Of a DNA stretch of 64,000 nt, positions 1 to 13,560 are shown piece after piece. The position numbers and the translations under genes are program-made. Source of the stretch: Tetrahymena elliotti 4EA (Eukaryota; Ciliophora; Oligohymenophorea; Hymenostomatida; Tetrahymenidae); contig JH720299.1 in assembly GCA_000231825.2 (NCBI GenBank), positions 1,391,375-1,455,374 of the forward strand. Direction: 5' to 3'. Every line of letters begins with the position of its first letter. Within the stretch, counting starts at the first letter, position 1. The notes beneath the pieces are model-generated. The model was not told the origin of the DNA and searched no databases. It saw nothing but the letters and a program-made list of their open reading frames with translations.

Positions 1-905
1 CAAATTTTATTAAAAAACAAGATAAATTATACATTATATCAAATAAGATAAATTATATTCAAATAAATCTAGTTGATACACTTTTTTAATAATTAGTCAA
101 AAAAAGGGTAACATTTTTGCAAAAATTCTAAATCTTTTATTTTTTTCAAATTCACATTATGTTTTAATTCACATTTGTCACAAAAAATATATTTTACAGG
201 TTAAATGGTATTTAATATAAACAATTTATTTTGTTGCTACATATTTTAAGTTAATCTTACGATTTACAATATAAAACATAAATAAATTCACAATCCTATT
301 AAAATCTGAAAAATATTTGAATAATGAGTTAGACAAAAAATATCAATTAAATGTAAAAAGCAATATAAAATATGAAATAGATTCTTGATAAATTCAGGGT
401 TTTAGATTGTATTTACTCATTAAATGATATTTAATTGCCTAGTATTAACCTAAAAGTGTATTATAATAAAATAAAATAAATATCTACTTACAATTAAAAT
501 CATATTTTTGTCATAAATTTCAATTAATTTAAAATCAAAAAGAACAAATTCTATCTAAAAAAAGGCAATTTCTATTGTTAAGGTTTATATGAATTATGTT
601 TAATTTTTCAAATACAACGATATTTAGGTTTCTTTAGAGTTTGAAAATTCAATTTCTATTGTTAATCATGATTTCTTCATAACAAATTTACATAAAAAAT
701 TAAGAATTTTTTGCAGTAAAGAAGTTCTATTTTTTTAGGAAATCTTTAAAAATAAAATTCAATAATCAGTCATACTATTAAATCTAATTAATTAATTTTT
801 CACATAAAAAGTTTATTAAACGAATATTTAAAAAAGGTTTTAGAGCATAATAATAAGGACATTTTAGGATATTATAAAACTAAATAATTAACAATTTTAA
901 CAAAA
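1..905. other. A+T-rich intergenic DNA
   Basis: No reading frame with coding character was found on either strand with the ciliate code. The stretch is homopolymeric A and T with scattered short direct repeats. Its right end is the 5' flank of the gene starting at 906. Confidence 0.6.
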
Positions 906-1634
906 ATGATGAAAAGAGACTTGTAAAAATATAAATTTGTTGGAGGAGGGAAATTTGAAAATGTGCCATATCAAAACAAATTCAATAAAGATCAAAAATA
1001 TATCGAAAGAGACATTAATGATAAAAGACTTCCTAAATGGGATTTAATTTGCAAATTTTCAGAGAGAAACAATATAAACTCAAAGTATCATCATGAGTCA
1101 ACAATAGAGATTTCCAAATTTAAACCAAATAGAAAGAATTATGGTCCTTCAAGTAATCTTCATTAAGTTTAGACTCAATAAAATGAGTTTAAGCCTACAA
1201 TTAGGATAGTAGAATAACAGCAACCACCTAAATCAGCAAGAGATTTTACAGATAGAAGTCCTAGAGTTATTAGGACTATACCAGAAAATAGTGATGAATT
1301 AAAAATTATAAATGAAAAAAAATATTTATTGCCTCATATGCGCACAATAACTCCTAATGGGAGACCTATTAATGTAAAACATATCAGTGAATTCAAAAAT
1401 AGTGAAGAGCTAGATATCATTAATTAAATGCATCATGAATTACCTCATATGAGAACTAAAACACCTAATGGAAGAACAATCAGAGAACCAATAACTCATT
1501 TTATTTCTAATGAAACTGACTTTATCAATTAGAAAAAGCATCTGATGCCTTCTATGCAAAATATTTAGCCAAAAGTAAGATAAAACCTCACTTCAAGAAA
1601 TAAATCTTAATTCACTCTTGCTTGGGATGCATGA
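906..1634 (+). CDS. Unrecognised basic protein with internal repeat, 242 aa
   Basis: One uninterrupted frame in the ciliate code, from a double ATG (906, 909) to TGA at 1632-1634, with about ten in-frame TAA/TAG read as Gln. The start was chosen because it is the first ATG of the open frame and follows an A-rich leader. The protein is hydrophilic and basic, with no signal peptide or membrane segment. Its second half holds a repeated motif: LPHMRTITPNGRPIN near residue 144, LPHMRTKTPNGRTI about 40 residues later, and a weaker LMPSMQN copy near the end. It finishes with the residues FTLAWDA. I do not recognise the family. The conserved-looking repeat and balanced codon use argue for a real gene. 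Short repeated PNGR-type motifs can be linear binding motifs, but that is only inference. Confidence 0.7.
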
Positions 1635-4600
1635 ATGAATACAAATTATTAATTCCTTTAATAATAAGACTAATTTTTACTCTTAGTCTATTTAATTATT
1701 AACAATAACCAATTTAACAAAATTATTCAAATGACTTTAACTGAATTAAATATCTAATTAAATATTTTGAAATCTACTGATAAAAAACCATCAATCAAAT
1801 TAATTAAATAATCAGTTAAAGCTGCAAAATTAATAGCAAGCATTTAAACACCAGATTTTTTGATATTAACTTCTATAAAAATAATTAAATCATTACTTTA
1901 CAAAGAGTACTTATATTATATTTTATATCTGCATTTTTCCATTCTATCATTTAAAATTTCTTCTAAAATAAATTATCATCTAAATCAATTAAACAGAGTT
2001 GGACATAAAAATCATTAAAACCAAAATATACTTAAGCTAAAAGTGTTTAAATATACAAAACGTCAAATTGATAAAAAATGTAATAAATAACTTATATTTT
2101 TAATATAATTTAATGTAAATGAATATTGCCATGTTTTTCTTTGTTACATTATTTCTGTATTTAATATAAAATTTTTTGATAATTAGCTTAAAATTAAAGA
2201 ATAAATAGACAACTAATTATCTAAAACATAGAACACTTATTTTATATTTTATGTCTGCAACTTTGCATTCTATCAGTTAAAATTTCTTAAAAAACTAAAT
2301 TATAATAAAAAATCATTGAAACCAAAATGGATATTCCTAAAACCAGCATACTTTATTTTTAAAATTAATTTAACAGTAAATGCATAATTATTATTTTATC
2401 AGAAGTTATAAATTCTTAACAAATTCAATTATCACTTAAAATAAATCATAATAAAGATAACTCTAAGCTGAGTCTTTAAATATGCTGACTGAGTGACAGT
2501 ATATTATAAACAAAATATTTTTTGATTCTATATTTTTAAATTAATTTGACCAAATATTAGTAAATCTTTTACTCAAAATACAGCTTCGGCTATTTTTCAT
2601 CACTTTTCTATCAATCAATTAAAATTCCTTAAAATACAAAAATCATCTTCGAAAATCTATCAATCAAAATCAAAAAATAACCAAAAGCATATCTCCTTAC
2701 CATATGATATAAAACAATTTGATAAAAAATTAATATTTTAATGCAGCAACTATTAATTTGTTATTAAGTTAAACTAAAATCAATTTCATAAAAAATATTT
2801 TTGAGAACTTTTTAAGATTTAAAGATATTTCCATCAAACGTAAAATAATGGTTTTTTTTTGTTATGTTTTAAATTAATTTTTATGATCTTTTTTATTAAG
2901 TTTAAATGGATCCAGCAAACACCCATTCATTTTTGAGTTGAAAATTTTCATTCTAAAATGAAAGGATACATTTTTTATTTAAAAATAAATGAATCCCACC
3001 TCAAAATTAAAAACATATTTCAGATTCTGGATCAGTGATATTGGGTCTCTTAAACCCTTAATAGTGATTCTAAAAATAAATTTTTGCTGTTTTCTCATCC
3101 CCCCTCCCTCATGCAAAACCATTAAAAAAAATAGTGAACTCAAATCACTAGATTTTTGAATGGTATTTGGCTATAATCAAAATATGTTTTTTCTTTAAAA
3201 ATCCAACAAAGTTTTTAACTGCTATTAATCTATGTATCAAATACACTTACCCCTTTTCCTAATATTCTATTGTATCTTAGAAATAACAGAAACTGAGAAG
3301 AGTTTTATAATAAAACAAGATAAGTTAATTTAAGTCTCTACCTTGATATTTATCTATCTCTTCTCTTGTTAAAGTTTTTAAAAATAATATCTATGAATTT
3401 TATTTTAAAATATTTCTTTAATTGCTGCTTATCTATTAAAAAATTTTTGTCGAAAGAAAAACTTTATTTTACAAAATTAAGAGTAAAATTAATTAGATTT
3501 ACTAGCTACCTATTAAAATGGTAGGGAATGAGTATATGAGGATTTATATTTAGTTTAAAAGCTTATGTTACTTTAATTTAATTTACTAATATTAATTTAG
3601 ATTTGTAAAAATAGGATTAATAAACAAACACCTTAATTTAATTTCACAATTAGAAAATAACAAGCAGATTTTTATTTTCAGTTGCTGACTTTTTTTTATT
3701 CGTTTTATTGATTAATTTAGGCCGTATCAATAATTTATTTTTAGTATATTAAAAATAAGGCAGTATATTTATTACTTTCTTAAATACTATATTATTTAAG
3801 TCATCTGATGATTGTGCGTGGATATAATTTTGGTATTTTATGATTTTATTTACAATATTTCTTTACTTTATTTTTGCATTTGAGATAACTTAAATAATTT
3901 TATTTAATTCTAACATTCTATAAAATATATAAATTAAATTTCAGATTTATGTTTTTGTAAGAATTATTTTAAATAATAAATACATAAAACTATTTAAATC
4001 TATCAATAAAATTGATATGAATAATCAAAAGATTTCACACTAATCACTAAAAGTTAAATTTTATGAAAGATTTAAAAGAAGCAATTATATTTGGATAATC
4101 ATAAACCTATAAAATGTGTTTACTTACTTATGATAAAAATGATTTCATGTTTGAGAGTTAATTAAATTATTATTACATTCTTAAGATACAAGTAGAATAA
4201 AAAAAAACTATAAATTCATTCATTTATTCAGAATAAGATTGATGAGATATGAGAAACGTTTTTAAGATAATATTTTTATTTGTGGTACTAAATATTTAAA
4301 TGAAAAATCTTAGCTAGTATTTTTTGTTAATTTTATGAGATTTGGGTCAAGCCTTTTATCAAATTTAGATCTATTTTTCGATGATAATCTTCATAATCCT
4401 TAAGATATGATGGTTATTTTTCAAGTCAAAATTTCTCTTTTGCCTCAATTAAATAGTAAAAAAGAACTTAAATCTTTATGCTTTTATTTGTTTTAGAGGT
4501 AAAATAAGCTATTTTCCAAAAAAATCATTAATTTGAAAGCTTTTAAGACTATACATTCTAGTAGGCGATATGGTAGAATTGATGTTTTACTGGTTTTACT

Positions 4601-4831
4601 TTTTAATTAATTAATAAATCATTTAATTTATATAGATTTCTGTAATTTACTTTGGATAATTAATATCACTAGAATCAAATTGTTTTTTAGTCCAATAAAA
4701 ATTATTGTAACATTAACCACCTAAAATCAAATGAACTAAAAGAAACTGAAAGCATGTTTTAAAAAGAGAGACAGATTGCGAAATTTTTTATAATTTAAAA
4801 ATAAATTAATAATTAATAATTAACATAAAAA
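1635..4831. other. Long A+T-rich intergenic region
   Basis: No gene is supported in this 3.2 kb. The first kilobase contains a diverged repeat (listed separately). The rest is A+T-rich with occasional slightly G+C-richer patches (2900-3130) that do not translate sensibly in any frame. Chance open frames are long here because TGA is the only stop codon, so open frames alone were not accepted. Confidence 0.5.
1905..2700. repeat. Diverged tandem repeat, three copies
   Basis: Three related segments start near 1910, 2235 and 2590. The first two share TTTTATATYTGCAW then CATTCTATCA then TTAAAATTTCTT. All share a later AAAATCAT-type segment. The spacing is about 330-350 bp and the copies differ by many substitutions and indels, so this is an old duplication. 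Nothing coding was seen in it. Confidence 0.4.
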
Positions 4832-7085
4832 ATGATTGAATCTTTCAAAAGATTAGATATATTTACTTAACCAATTTAATTCAATTCTATTGAATAAGCA
4901 ACTGTCAAAAGAACTTTTGCTGGAGCTCTTTTATCAGTAGTTGTTTTAATTTTATCTTTAGGCTATTTCATTTACTAAAGTTATCTTTATCTTGGCAATA
5001 AAATTGATCCCATCTTTAGATCACAGGCCTTTGTGAGAAACGATTTAATCAGCATCCCCTTAGAAGATGAATTCATAGCTTTTGAATATATTTAGTACAT
5101 GATAGTTCCAAATCAAAAAGAATTTGATTAAAACAAAACTTATATCTCATATGTTGCAAGGCTTTAATATTAAAGTAAAGAAGGTCTTGAAACAGTTTTT
5201 TTAGATATTATTTAATGCAAAAATCCTAATTTAAGTGGTCTTCTTTGTGTTGATTTCTAATAACTAAAAAATAGAGTACTAGTTTATGATTTTAACAATA
5301 GTATAATTTCATCAGTAATGGTTTATGCATATAGATGCTAAGACACTGACTAATTTAAAACATTTGTTCCTGATAATTGTGCTAGTCCAGAAGAAATTAA
5401 TGAATATATTTCATAATAAAATTTTATCATGGCATTTAAAGTATAATAATAACAATTCAACATTACATCACAAAAAATGTAAGCGAATTATAAAAACTAA
5501 TTCGTCTCTATAGATTCTAGTTTAGTTATGATTTCTGAATTTAAAATATAATTATAGCATACAGAAATTGTATAAGGTTCTTTTATTTAAAAGTAAACAT
5601 CACATGCTGCAGCATCATCTTTCATAGTTAACCAGTATAGTATGAACTATCAATCATATTCCTAAAATGAAAATTCTAAATATTTTGCTTGTACAGCATT
5701 CGATGTCGATGAATAAGTTTTTTTTACTCAAATCAAATTTCCTACCTTCCCTGAAGTTTTAGCCATATGTAATAGTACTTTTGCTCTTTTGATGTGCCTA
5801 GGATTTATAGCCAGAAAACTATCATTCACATTGATCAAAGATTAGATGCTTCTTATGTACATGCAGAATGTCTTTTAAGGATAATATTTAAGCATCTTAG
5901 AGCAAAATAAAATATTAAATATAAATAATAACAACAACAAATACAGTAGCAATGGAAACGATAATAATAATTTAATATAAAATCAAGAAGACTAAGCAGA
6001 TTCATAGTCAGATGAAAAATTCAATCAAATTTTTATTCCCAATTTGAAGACTAAGTAAAGTGGAAGAGTGATGAGCTTAAAAAATAAAAAAGATTTCTTT
6101 TTAGAGACACTTAATGATAGAAAACAAAAGGATAAACAAAAAAGTATTTGTCTTTCAGAATCAATTGAAACAGACAAAAAAAGAACTAATTCAAATGAAA
6201 CTCACTTTAAATTCGATGAATCAGAAATTAAAATTTTTAATTAAGCAATGAAATAAAACTTTACTGAAAAAACTGAAAGCAAAACAGAATAACAGGTTTT
6301 ATCTACAAGAAATACTATTCATAATTTCAGGATTTTTAGTCCAACAAGTTCACCTGATCAAAAAAAACAAAAACAGCCCTTTAATTCAGTTAAATAAAGA
6401 AACAAATCGAAAACTATTCATGAGCAAATTTTTTCTGAATAAAGTTCCAATATTTTAGAATAAAATATGCCTAAAATAGATAAAATAGCTTTTAGTGAGA
6501 ACCTTAAATAAAAGTTAGATGCATACTCAAATCTTCAGCTGACTAAAAATTTATAAAACATCCTATTTTCATTTAAGTAATCATTTCTTTAAATAAAAAT
6601 CATTTTTAATAAAAAGCAAAACAAAATATAAAATAATAGCTTCAAAAACAAAAGTTAGTATGAGCAGTCTAAAGGATTGAACCCAAAAACTAGAGAGATA
6701 GTTGAGTAGTAATTTTATAAAAGCTTAGATTTTATTCATTTACAGAAAGAAATGATCTTTTTAAAGAAAGCTATTATGGTGTTATTAAGCAAAGATTAGT
6801 TTGCAATGATACCTTTAATAGGATGTTCTGAAAAATCTATAGATTATATTTACAATAATCCTGGTTAAAATAGATGCATACAAGGTAAATTTTAATATGA
6901 TTTTATCAATAAATTCAAAATAATAATTAATAGAAGAAAGAAAACTAAACCATTTTGAAGAATTACTTGCCTTATCTCTAAATAATGTACAAAAAAATGA
7001 GTCAATAAATTACTTTTTAGAGAAATGTAAAAATTTAGAGGGCTTATCAGAAATTGATAAAAGAATACTTTGTTCAGTTATTTGA
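4832..7085 (+). CDS. Two-pass membrane protein, ciliate-specific family, 734 aa
   Basis: Two exons: 4832-6884 and 6934-7085, with a 49-bp intron (GTAAAT..AATAG) that keeps frame; stop TGA 7083-7085. Layout: short cytosolic N-terminus with the motif LDIFTQPIQF, a hydrophobic segment at about residues 29-48, a loop of about 255 residues with paired cysteines and N-glycosylation-type sites, a second hydrophobic segment at about 306-328 preceded by FPTFPEVLAICNS, then about 400 residues of hydrophilic Q/N/S/K-rich tail. A conserved C-terminal block (residues LKKAI then LLSKDQ, then GCSEK) lies near the intron. It is clearly homologous to the gene at 9055 over both membrane segments and the C-terminal block. 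From memory this resembles a large ciliate membrane-protein family of unknown function. No enzymatic motif was seen and the ligand is unknown. Confidence 0.85.
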
Positions 7086-9054
7086 CTGAAATTCCAAATC
7101 TTAATAATTATCCTATTTATATTTGTATTTACTTGTATATTATTATCCATATTATTACTTTTTTATCACAAAATATCAAAATATTTATCATTAAATATTT
7201 TTACTTAATCTCTTCTTTTTGAAAAAATTCAGAAGCGAACTTACTAGAAAGATTTTAATTGTAAGTTAAAAAATTAATGAACAAAAAAATATTTAATTTT
7301 CTTCAATTTTTTTTGATTTTTAAATTACAAAGATGTAAATTAGTTGTTACCTTTCTAATTAAAACTTGTAAAATTAATAATATCTTTTGATGTTACTTGA
7401 CTGAGTATGCAAGCAAATTAATTTCAGATTCTGAATATTTTTTTCTTGATTTATTTAATTACTGATAGTTACTTAATAAATATGTAAGCCAGTCTTAATG
7501 AAATTACACTTAAATTTTGTATGAATTAAAGATGTAAACTCAATAGATACTAAACCTATATCAAAATTCTTTTAATTATTCTTGTTTATTATCCAAGTAA
7601 ACATTTTTGAATATTTCAAATATTATGAAAAGAAATAAATAGACACAAAAGAACTTTCATATTTTAATATAATTTTATGATTAAAAAAACATTCCTGATT
7701 TAGCAAAACTTTTTAAATAGATATCTAAATAAATTGGGGTTTATTTTATGATGTGAATATGGATTATTCAAAAGAACTCCAAGATAAATAGGTATTATGC
7801 ATACTGAATCAATTATAATCAATTTAGAAAACAAAAATTGTTTAAATTTTATGAGGTGACTTTTTAATTTCTTCAAGAGAAAAAAAAAAAAGGTTATTGG
7901 TTTCTATTTTTAAAAAGCAAGTAACTCCTAATAAAATTATCTTTATTACAAAAATCTAATTAAAATAAAAGAAATATGAATTGGAAACTTATTTTTTAAA
8001 GAGAATAACATGTAAAATTTGAGGAAATAAAAAAATTTTATTTCTTTTTATGTTGGATGGTAAAATATGGATTGTTATTTTTCAACAAATCACTTTGATT
8101 TTGATTAAATTGACTTACACAATTATTATTGTTTTTAAGATAATTTTTATTTGAGTTTATTAAGACAAATGAAGATAATAAAATTAGATATAAATAGAAA
8201 TAAATTTATATAAAGAATAATTTACTGATTAAGAATTCATTTCATTCAAATGAAATTTCTATTGAGTAAGCTTAAACTGATCAGCAAACAATTATCTGAT
8301 CTGACTAATCAAAATCTAAGTATTTGGATGAAGAAGCTGTGCTTTCTAGTGATATTTTAAATAGTCAAAAAATAAAGTAATGAATGTTTCAAATTTTCCT
8401 GAACTTTTAGAAATAAATAAAACAAATTAAAAAATATTTAAAAATTAATTTAAAATCCTTTTAAAGTATTTACGATCCTATTATAAATCTAAATGTATAA
8501 TTGATTTATCGTTCGCAAAGCTTAAAAATTTTTCACTTTCTATATAATTTTTAGGTTTTTCTAAGAAAAAATTCCAAAATTCGAATGGAGCTATTTTGGT
8601 ATTTTATATTTATTATTCTTCTAAATAAAATAATCAATCATTTAAAATTGATTGGAAACAATCTCTCAAAGAAGAAAAAGAAGAAAAGAATCTTATAAAT
8701 AAATGACTTTTTAATATTCCAAGCGATCAAGAAATATTATTACTTTAATAAATTTCTTTCTTTGTTAATCAAGAATTATGGATTGTTTTATCATGATTTA
8801 AGCATTTTAAATGAATTGATTGGAGAAAACATAAATTTTTTGACAAAAACAAAGAAAATAAATAATATTATGACTGTTTAATTATTCTTCAAAAGGTATT
8901 TTTTCTAACTTTATGTTAATTTAAGCTTTAAACAAAAATAATTAAAGAATAAATTAGCCACAAACAAAAATTTATTTTTTTTTAATTAATTTCAAGTTGA
9001 AAATAAGTAAATAAACCTTTCATAAAATATCATTGAAACAATAATAATAGTAAT
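7086..9054. other. Intergenic region with possible gene relics
   Basis: This lies between two tandem paralogs. Two patches on the plus strand look faintly coding with the ciliate code: 8225-8383 (contains SKYLDEEAVLSSDILNSQ but is broken by an in-frame TGA) and about 8480-8705 (ends KEEKEEKNLINK, then TGA). No start, splice pattern or family match was found. They may be remnants of another copy of the local family or chance frames. The rest is featureless A/T. Confidence 0.35.
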
Positions 9055-11285
9055 ATGGGAACTGTATTTACTAGTATAGATTTTCTATCTTCTACATTCC
9101 AATTTGATATAGGTCAAAAATAAAAAAGGAAGAAAAATTTTTTGGGGGCATGTTTATCTTTGTTTGTTTTAGTGCTAATCACTGCTTATACTGTTTATTA
9201 AATTCTACTTTATGCGAATAATTAAATAGATCCTAAGTTTATTCAATAAAACTATATCACTGAAGATGCCATAGATTTGGTTCTTCATGAAAATTTAGTT
9301 GCATATAGGTATGAGTACACTCCTGGAGCTAGTTTGGATGATTTGTAGAGAAAAACAAATCAAACATATCTAGTATTTTTGCCATATTTTATGTATTAAA
9401 ATAATACCTAATATGATATGATATAGTTAAATATTGTAGAGTGTTCTGATAATAAATTAAAAGGATACAATTGCTTAGACTTTTCATCTGTTTCAAACTA
9501 CACTCTGAATTTATATGCTTTAGAGTCTATCCTATCTAGAATTTACATTTTAGCTTACTAATGTCAAGATACTGATGCTTATAAAGCAACTGTACCAAAT
9601 AACTGTGCAAGTGTTGAAGATGTTGATAAAATTGTCAATGATCCTGCTTCATCGCTTCATTTAAAGCTATATACATCTCAGTATAATACAACATCTTAAA
9701 ATATGCAGGAGAATTTTAGAAATTCTTATCTAAATTTATAAGGAAATTAGTTTTTATATAGCATTTATAAGGTTAAAAAATAAATAACAAATATTAAGAG
9801 TGGAAATATAATATAAAAAAAATCATCTCATTCATCTCCTATTGAATATTAATTACAAAATTAAAATTTTGATAGATAGACCTTTGTTTAGAAAACAGGT
9901 CTTTAATTAATTTTGCAAATTTCCATAGAAATGGATGAAATTATTCAACATATTTAAATTTAATATCCCACTTTTCCTGAAGTTCTTGCTGTTTGCAATA
10001 GCGCTTTGGCTCTTCTTATGTGCATTGGAATATTAACTAGAAAATTTGGCTCTCAACTCATTTACTAAGATATTTTCTTATTATTTTTACAAAACATCTA
10101 CTAAGGAACATTTTAAAAAATGTTGAAATTAGATAAATAGCTATTTAAAAATGAAGATATCTAGACAGAAAAAGAAATATAAGATGAAGATCATTTCTTT
10201 GATCAAGATTCAGAAAATGTAAAACCAATAAATGTCCCTGATTTTTAAAATGAGAAAGTATAATCAATAGTAAAACTTAACTAAAGTATGAAGAATAAAA
10301 TTGCAGAATAGAGCATAATCAAAGATACTATAAAAGAATAAAGTGAAATAAATGCAGATTCATTTAACTTATAATTATTGAATCTCTGTTTAAATAAAAG
10401 CAACTATTCACCACTTAAAGTAAATGATAAAATAATGTCTTATTAAAATACATTAAGTTTTGATGATAAAAAATTAGTTTCAAGTCCTTGTTAACTTAAA
10501 AGTGTTAAAAATAAATCATTAAGTTATTTTAATAAAACTAATACTTTAAATCAATAAAATATTTAAGATAATACAACCAAAATAATACAAAAATAAAAAA
10601 CAAACTTCTCTGAATTCTGTAGTAAATCATAGAAAATAGATCAAGTTTCATCATATAAAAGTAATTTAAGTTTGGAACAATCTAGTTACACCTCCATTTT
10701 CAACATCTCCTCCATTTAAAAAATATAAAAAATGATTTTTGGGATCAGGTAATTAATTTATTTGTTTAATTTTATTAAAATTTTCAGTATTTCTTAATAT
10801 TTTCCTAAATTTTCATAAGAATTTTCTTTAAGCAATAATTTTAATTTTGTTTTATTAATTATTTTGATATTTATAACATATTTTTAAAAAGGTTTAAAAG
10901 GAAGGAATATTTAGATTAAGGCTTAGACGAGACAACAAAAAAGAATATAGAAGATTAAGTGATTAAAAACATGGATATTTTATAAATTTATAGAGATATG
11001 ATTTTCTTAAAAAAGGCAGTTTTTATGCTACTAAGCAAAGAATAATTAGCTGCAGTTAAATTGGTGGGATGTTCATCAAAATTTTATCAAAACCTGTAAA
11101 ATTAGAAAATAGAAAAACAAAGCAACTATTTTGAGGAATAAATTTAGCTTTTAGAATCTAATGAGATATCCTATTAACTAACAAAAAATTTCTTAATAAG
11201 AAGTAAGTATTAAAATAGTAATTTTAATGAAGTGGATCAAAGAATTCTCTCCTCTTTATGCATAGACTAAAAACATAAATTTTGA
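9055..11285 (+). CDS. Two-pass membrane protein, paralog of 4832 gene, 695 aa
   Basis: Two exons: 9055-10748 and 10892-11285, with a 143-bp intron (GTAATT..AAAAG). A nearer acceptor at 10788 would throw the conserved C-terminal block out of frame, so it was rejected. Stop TGA 11283-11285. Hydrophobic segments are at about residues 29-51 and 307-330. The second is introduced by YPTFPEVLAVCNSALALLMC, almost the same as in the neighbour and at the same residue number (Pro305 against Pro304). The loop has matching Cys positions, including CQDTD and NNCAS. The tail is Q/N/K-rich. The C-terminus carries KKAVFMLLSKEQLAAVKLVG then CSSK. Head-to-tail position shows tandem duplication with the 4832 gene. 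Sequence identity is low except around the membrane segments and the end block. Function unknown. Confidence 0.85.
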
Positions 11286-12323
11286 TTTTTATTTGAAGTT
11301 AAATTAAATTAATTATATATCTGTTAAGAAATTATTAAATTTAGTTAATACATAATTAAAATAGGAAAGTAACAAATAAATAAACATTCTTTTTAGATGA
11401 AGTGAGCATAAAACTATTTTTATTTATTTTTTAGATCAACCATTTTCAATTTATGAAAATTTTGATAAAAATTTATTTGATTCTTTAAGAATATTAAAAA
11501 AATGTAATGTGTCTATTTTAAATTTATAATTAAGCCTTTAAAGCTCCGAAGGATATTTTATTTCAAATTGATGTACAACCAAAAAATAAATGCAAAGACT
11601 ATTGATAAATCAATAATAAAAAATGAAATACATAAGATTAAGATATTAATATTTTAAGAAGAAAAAAAATTCTATAATTGTAAACAACATTTTTAATTGT
11701 TAAATATTTAAATATCTTTTAGAAAATGGATTATAGATAAATTTTTACTAAATTAAATTCTGTCAACAAACTTGTATTTTTAGTTTCTCAATTTTTTTGT
11801 TAATAGTGAATTAAAAAAAAAATTTAAAAGAAAAAAATTGTAATATTTAAATAAAAAAATCTGCTTTTGACATTCAAAGAATTGCTTAAATAAATAATTA
11901 ATACCCTACTTATTTCTATTTTTTCATATTGTTAATAAGCAAAATGTCATAAAAATTATCAAAATCAATTTTAATATCTCAACAAAAAAAACTCAGCAAC
12001 AGTAACAAATAATAAATTATTAAATTTAAATAACAGAAAATAAAATAATCTTTGAATTCAAGTGTTTGAATGTTAAATATTTATCATTTAAATTTTCTAT
12101 CTAATTTAAGAGATCAAATTAAAAATGAAAGATTATTGTCTTAAAAAAAGAAAAAATAAATTTCAAAAATTTGAATAACTAAAATATTGAAGTTTTGTTT
12201 ATTTATGTATTAATAACAAATTATTATAAATTTTAAATATATTATTATTAAACATTAAAAAATATTTATTTAGTTTACTTTAATTTAATAAATAATCTTT
12301 TTTCTATTAGTTTATAAAAACTA
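11286..12323. other. A+T-rich intergenic DNA
   Basis: Very A+T-rich, with no supported frame. It separates the intact paralog from the decayed third copy. Confidence 0.5.
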
Positions 12324-13560
12324 TGAATAACCTTAATTTAAAAAAATTAAAATACTGAAACTATTTTAACTAAGCTTGAATTTGAAAATAAAATTGGTCG
12401 ATTAGATGGTTACTATAATCCTTTTTAGACTTTTTAAAAATAATAATCTTCAAATACTTCAATTAAATTAAATTTAAGATAATTAAAATAATAAAAAATG
12501 AGCAACATCTAAACTAATAATATTGCTCTTTCAGGAATTAATACTGAAATAGTGAACACTTAAACTTACTCAACACATATAAATTTATAAACTCTTAACA
12601 CTGAGAATAACGAAAACTAACTATAAGCTTAAGAATCAAATCTTTCTTCAAAGCCTGATAAATTCCTTGATGTGACCAATTTTTATTCTTAAAGGTTAGT
12701 TAGAAAATGTGAAACATATTAACATACCTGATTTTTAAATTTAAAATTCTAGCCACTTTCAAATAATGAAAAGAGGAATCTAATTAAGGTTTTAAAAAAG
12801 AGTTAAATGAAATAACTATGGATTCTTTTAGAATCAAGTGATTTAGTTCAAGTTTAAAATAAAATAATATCTAATATTCCAACAAAAAAAGTGAAAAATT
12901 TAATTTTACTGAATAAAAAGTCAGGTTTGAAGAAAAGCAAATACCAAAAAACTCTTGAAATTAAATAAAAAAGTTAAATAAAAGAGTAAATTCAAACACT
13001 TCTCACAATTTGAAAAATCACAAAAATATATTTTTAAAATGAAGTAAATCTTACTGATGGTTAAATAAAATTGTAAACAGAAGGATAAAATTAATCAAAA
13101 AAGGTCGGTATTAAATAATAATAACTTAATTCTTCAATAAATGAACTATCTAGTAAATATACAAAGTAATCTTCAGAATTAATCATAATTTTCTTATTAA
13201 AATTTTTAATTGAAATATTCATTTTTTTAAAAATATTTTTTTTAAATTTTTTACTAACAAGTAAAAAATAAAAAAGTTTAAAAAAAAAGAATTCTTTGTA
13301 AAGCTATTGTGATTTTGTTTAGTAAAAAATAGTTAGCAGCTCTTTAATCGTTTGGATGTTCTTCAAAAGTTTATGCTGAATAAAAAAGAATTCATAAATT
13401 AAACATATTATTTTCAATAATAGTTTGTATAGATTTAGAATATGAAGAATATTACTTTTAATAATTTCTAGAAAAGATATAAAAAAAACAAAACACATAA
13501 ACAGAGTCAATTCAAGGAAATATTCTTCTTTATGTTTTGATCATAAAAATAAATTTACCA
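12324..13560 (+). pseudogene. Decayed third copy of the two-pass membrane family (3' part)
   Basis: The region 13285-13560 encodes KAIVILFSKKQLAALQSFGC followed by SSK, plainly homologous to the C-terminal block of the genes at 4832 and 9055 (LLSKEQLAA..GCSSK). A deletion just before it (near 13298, apparently 4 bases relative to the 4832 gene) puts the preceding LKK motif out of frame. Upstream, 12350-13200 holds Q/N-rich frames resembling the family's tail, but they are broken by several TGA codons and frame changes. No membrane segments were found. I read this as a truncated, frameshifted remnant of a tandem duplicate. The 5' boundary is arbitrary; only the last 280 bases are firmly assigned. 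Confidence 0.55.

Noticed and set aside
10749..10788. Short 40-bp intron in the 9055 gene using the TTTTCAG acceptor
   Set aside because: It leaves the conserved C-terminal block out of frame; the acceptor at 10891 restores it.
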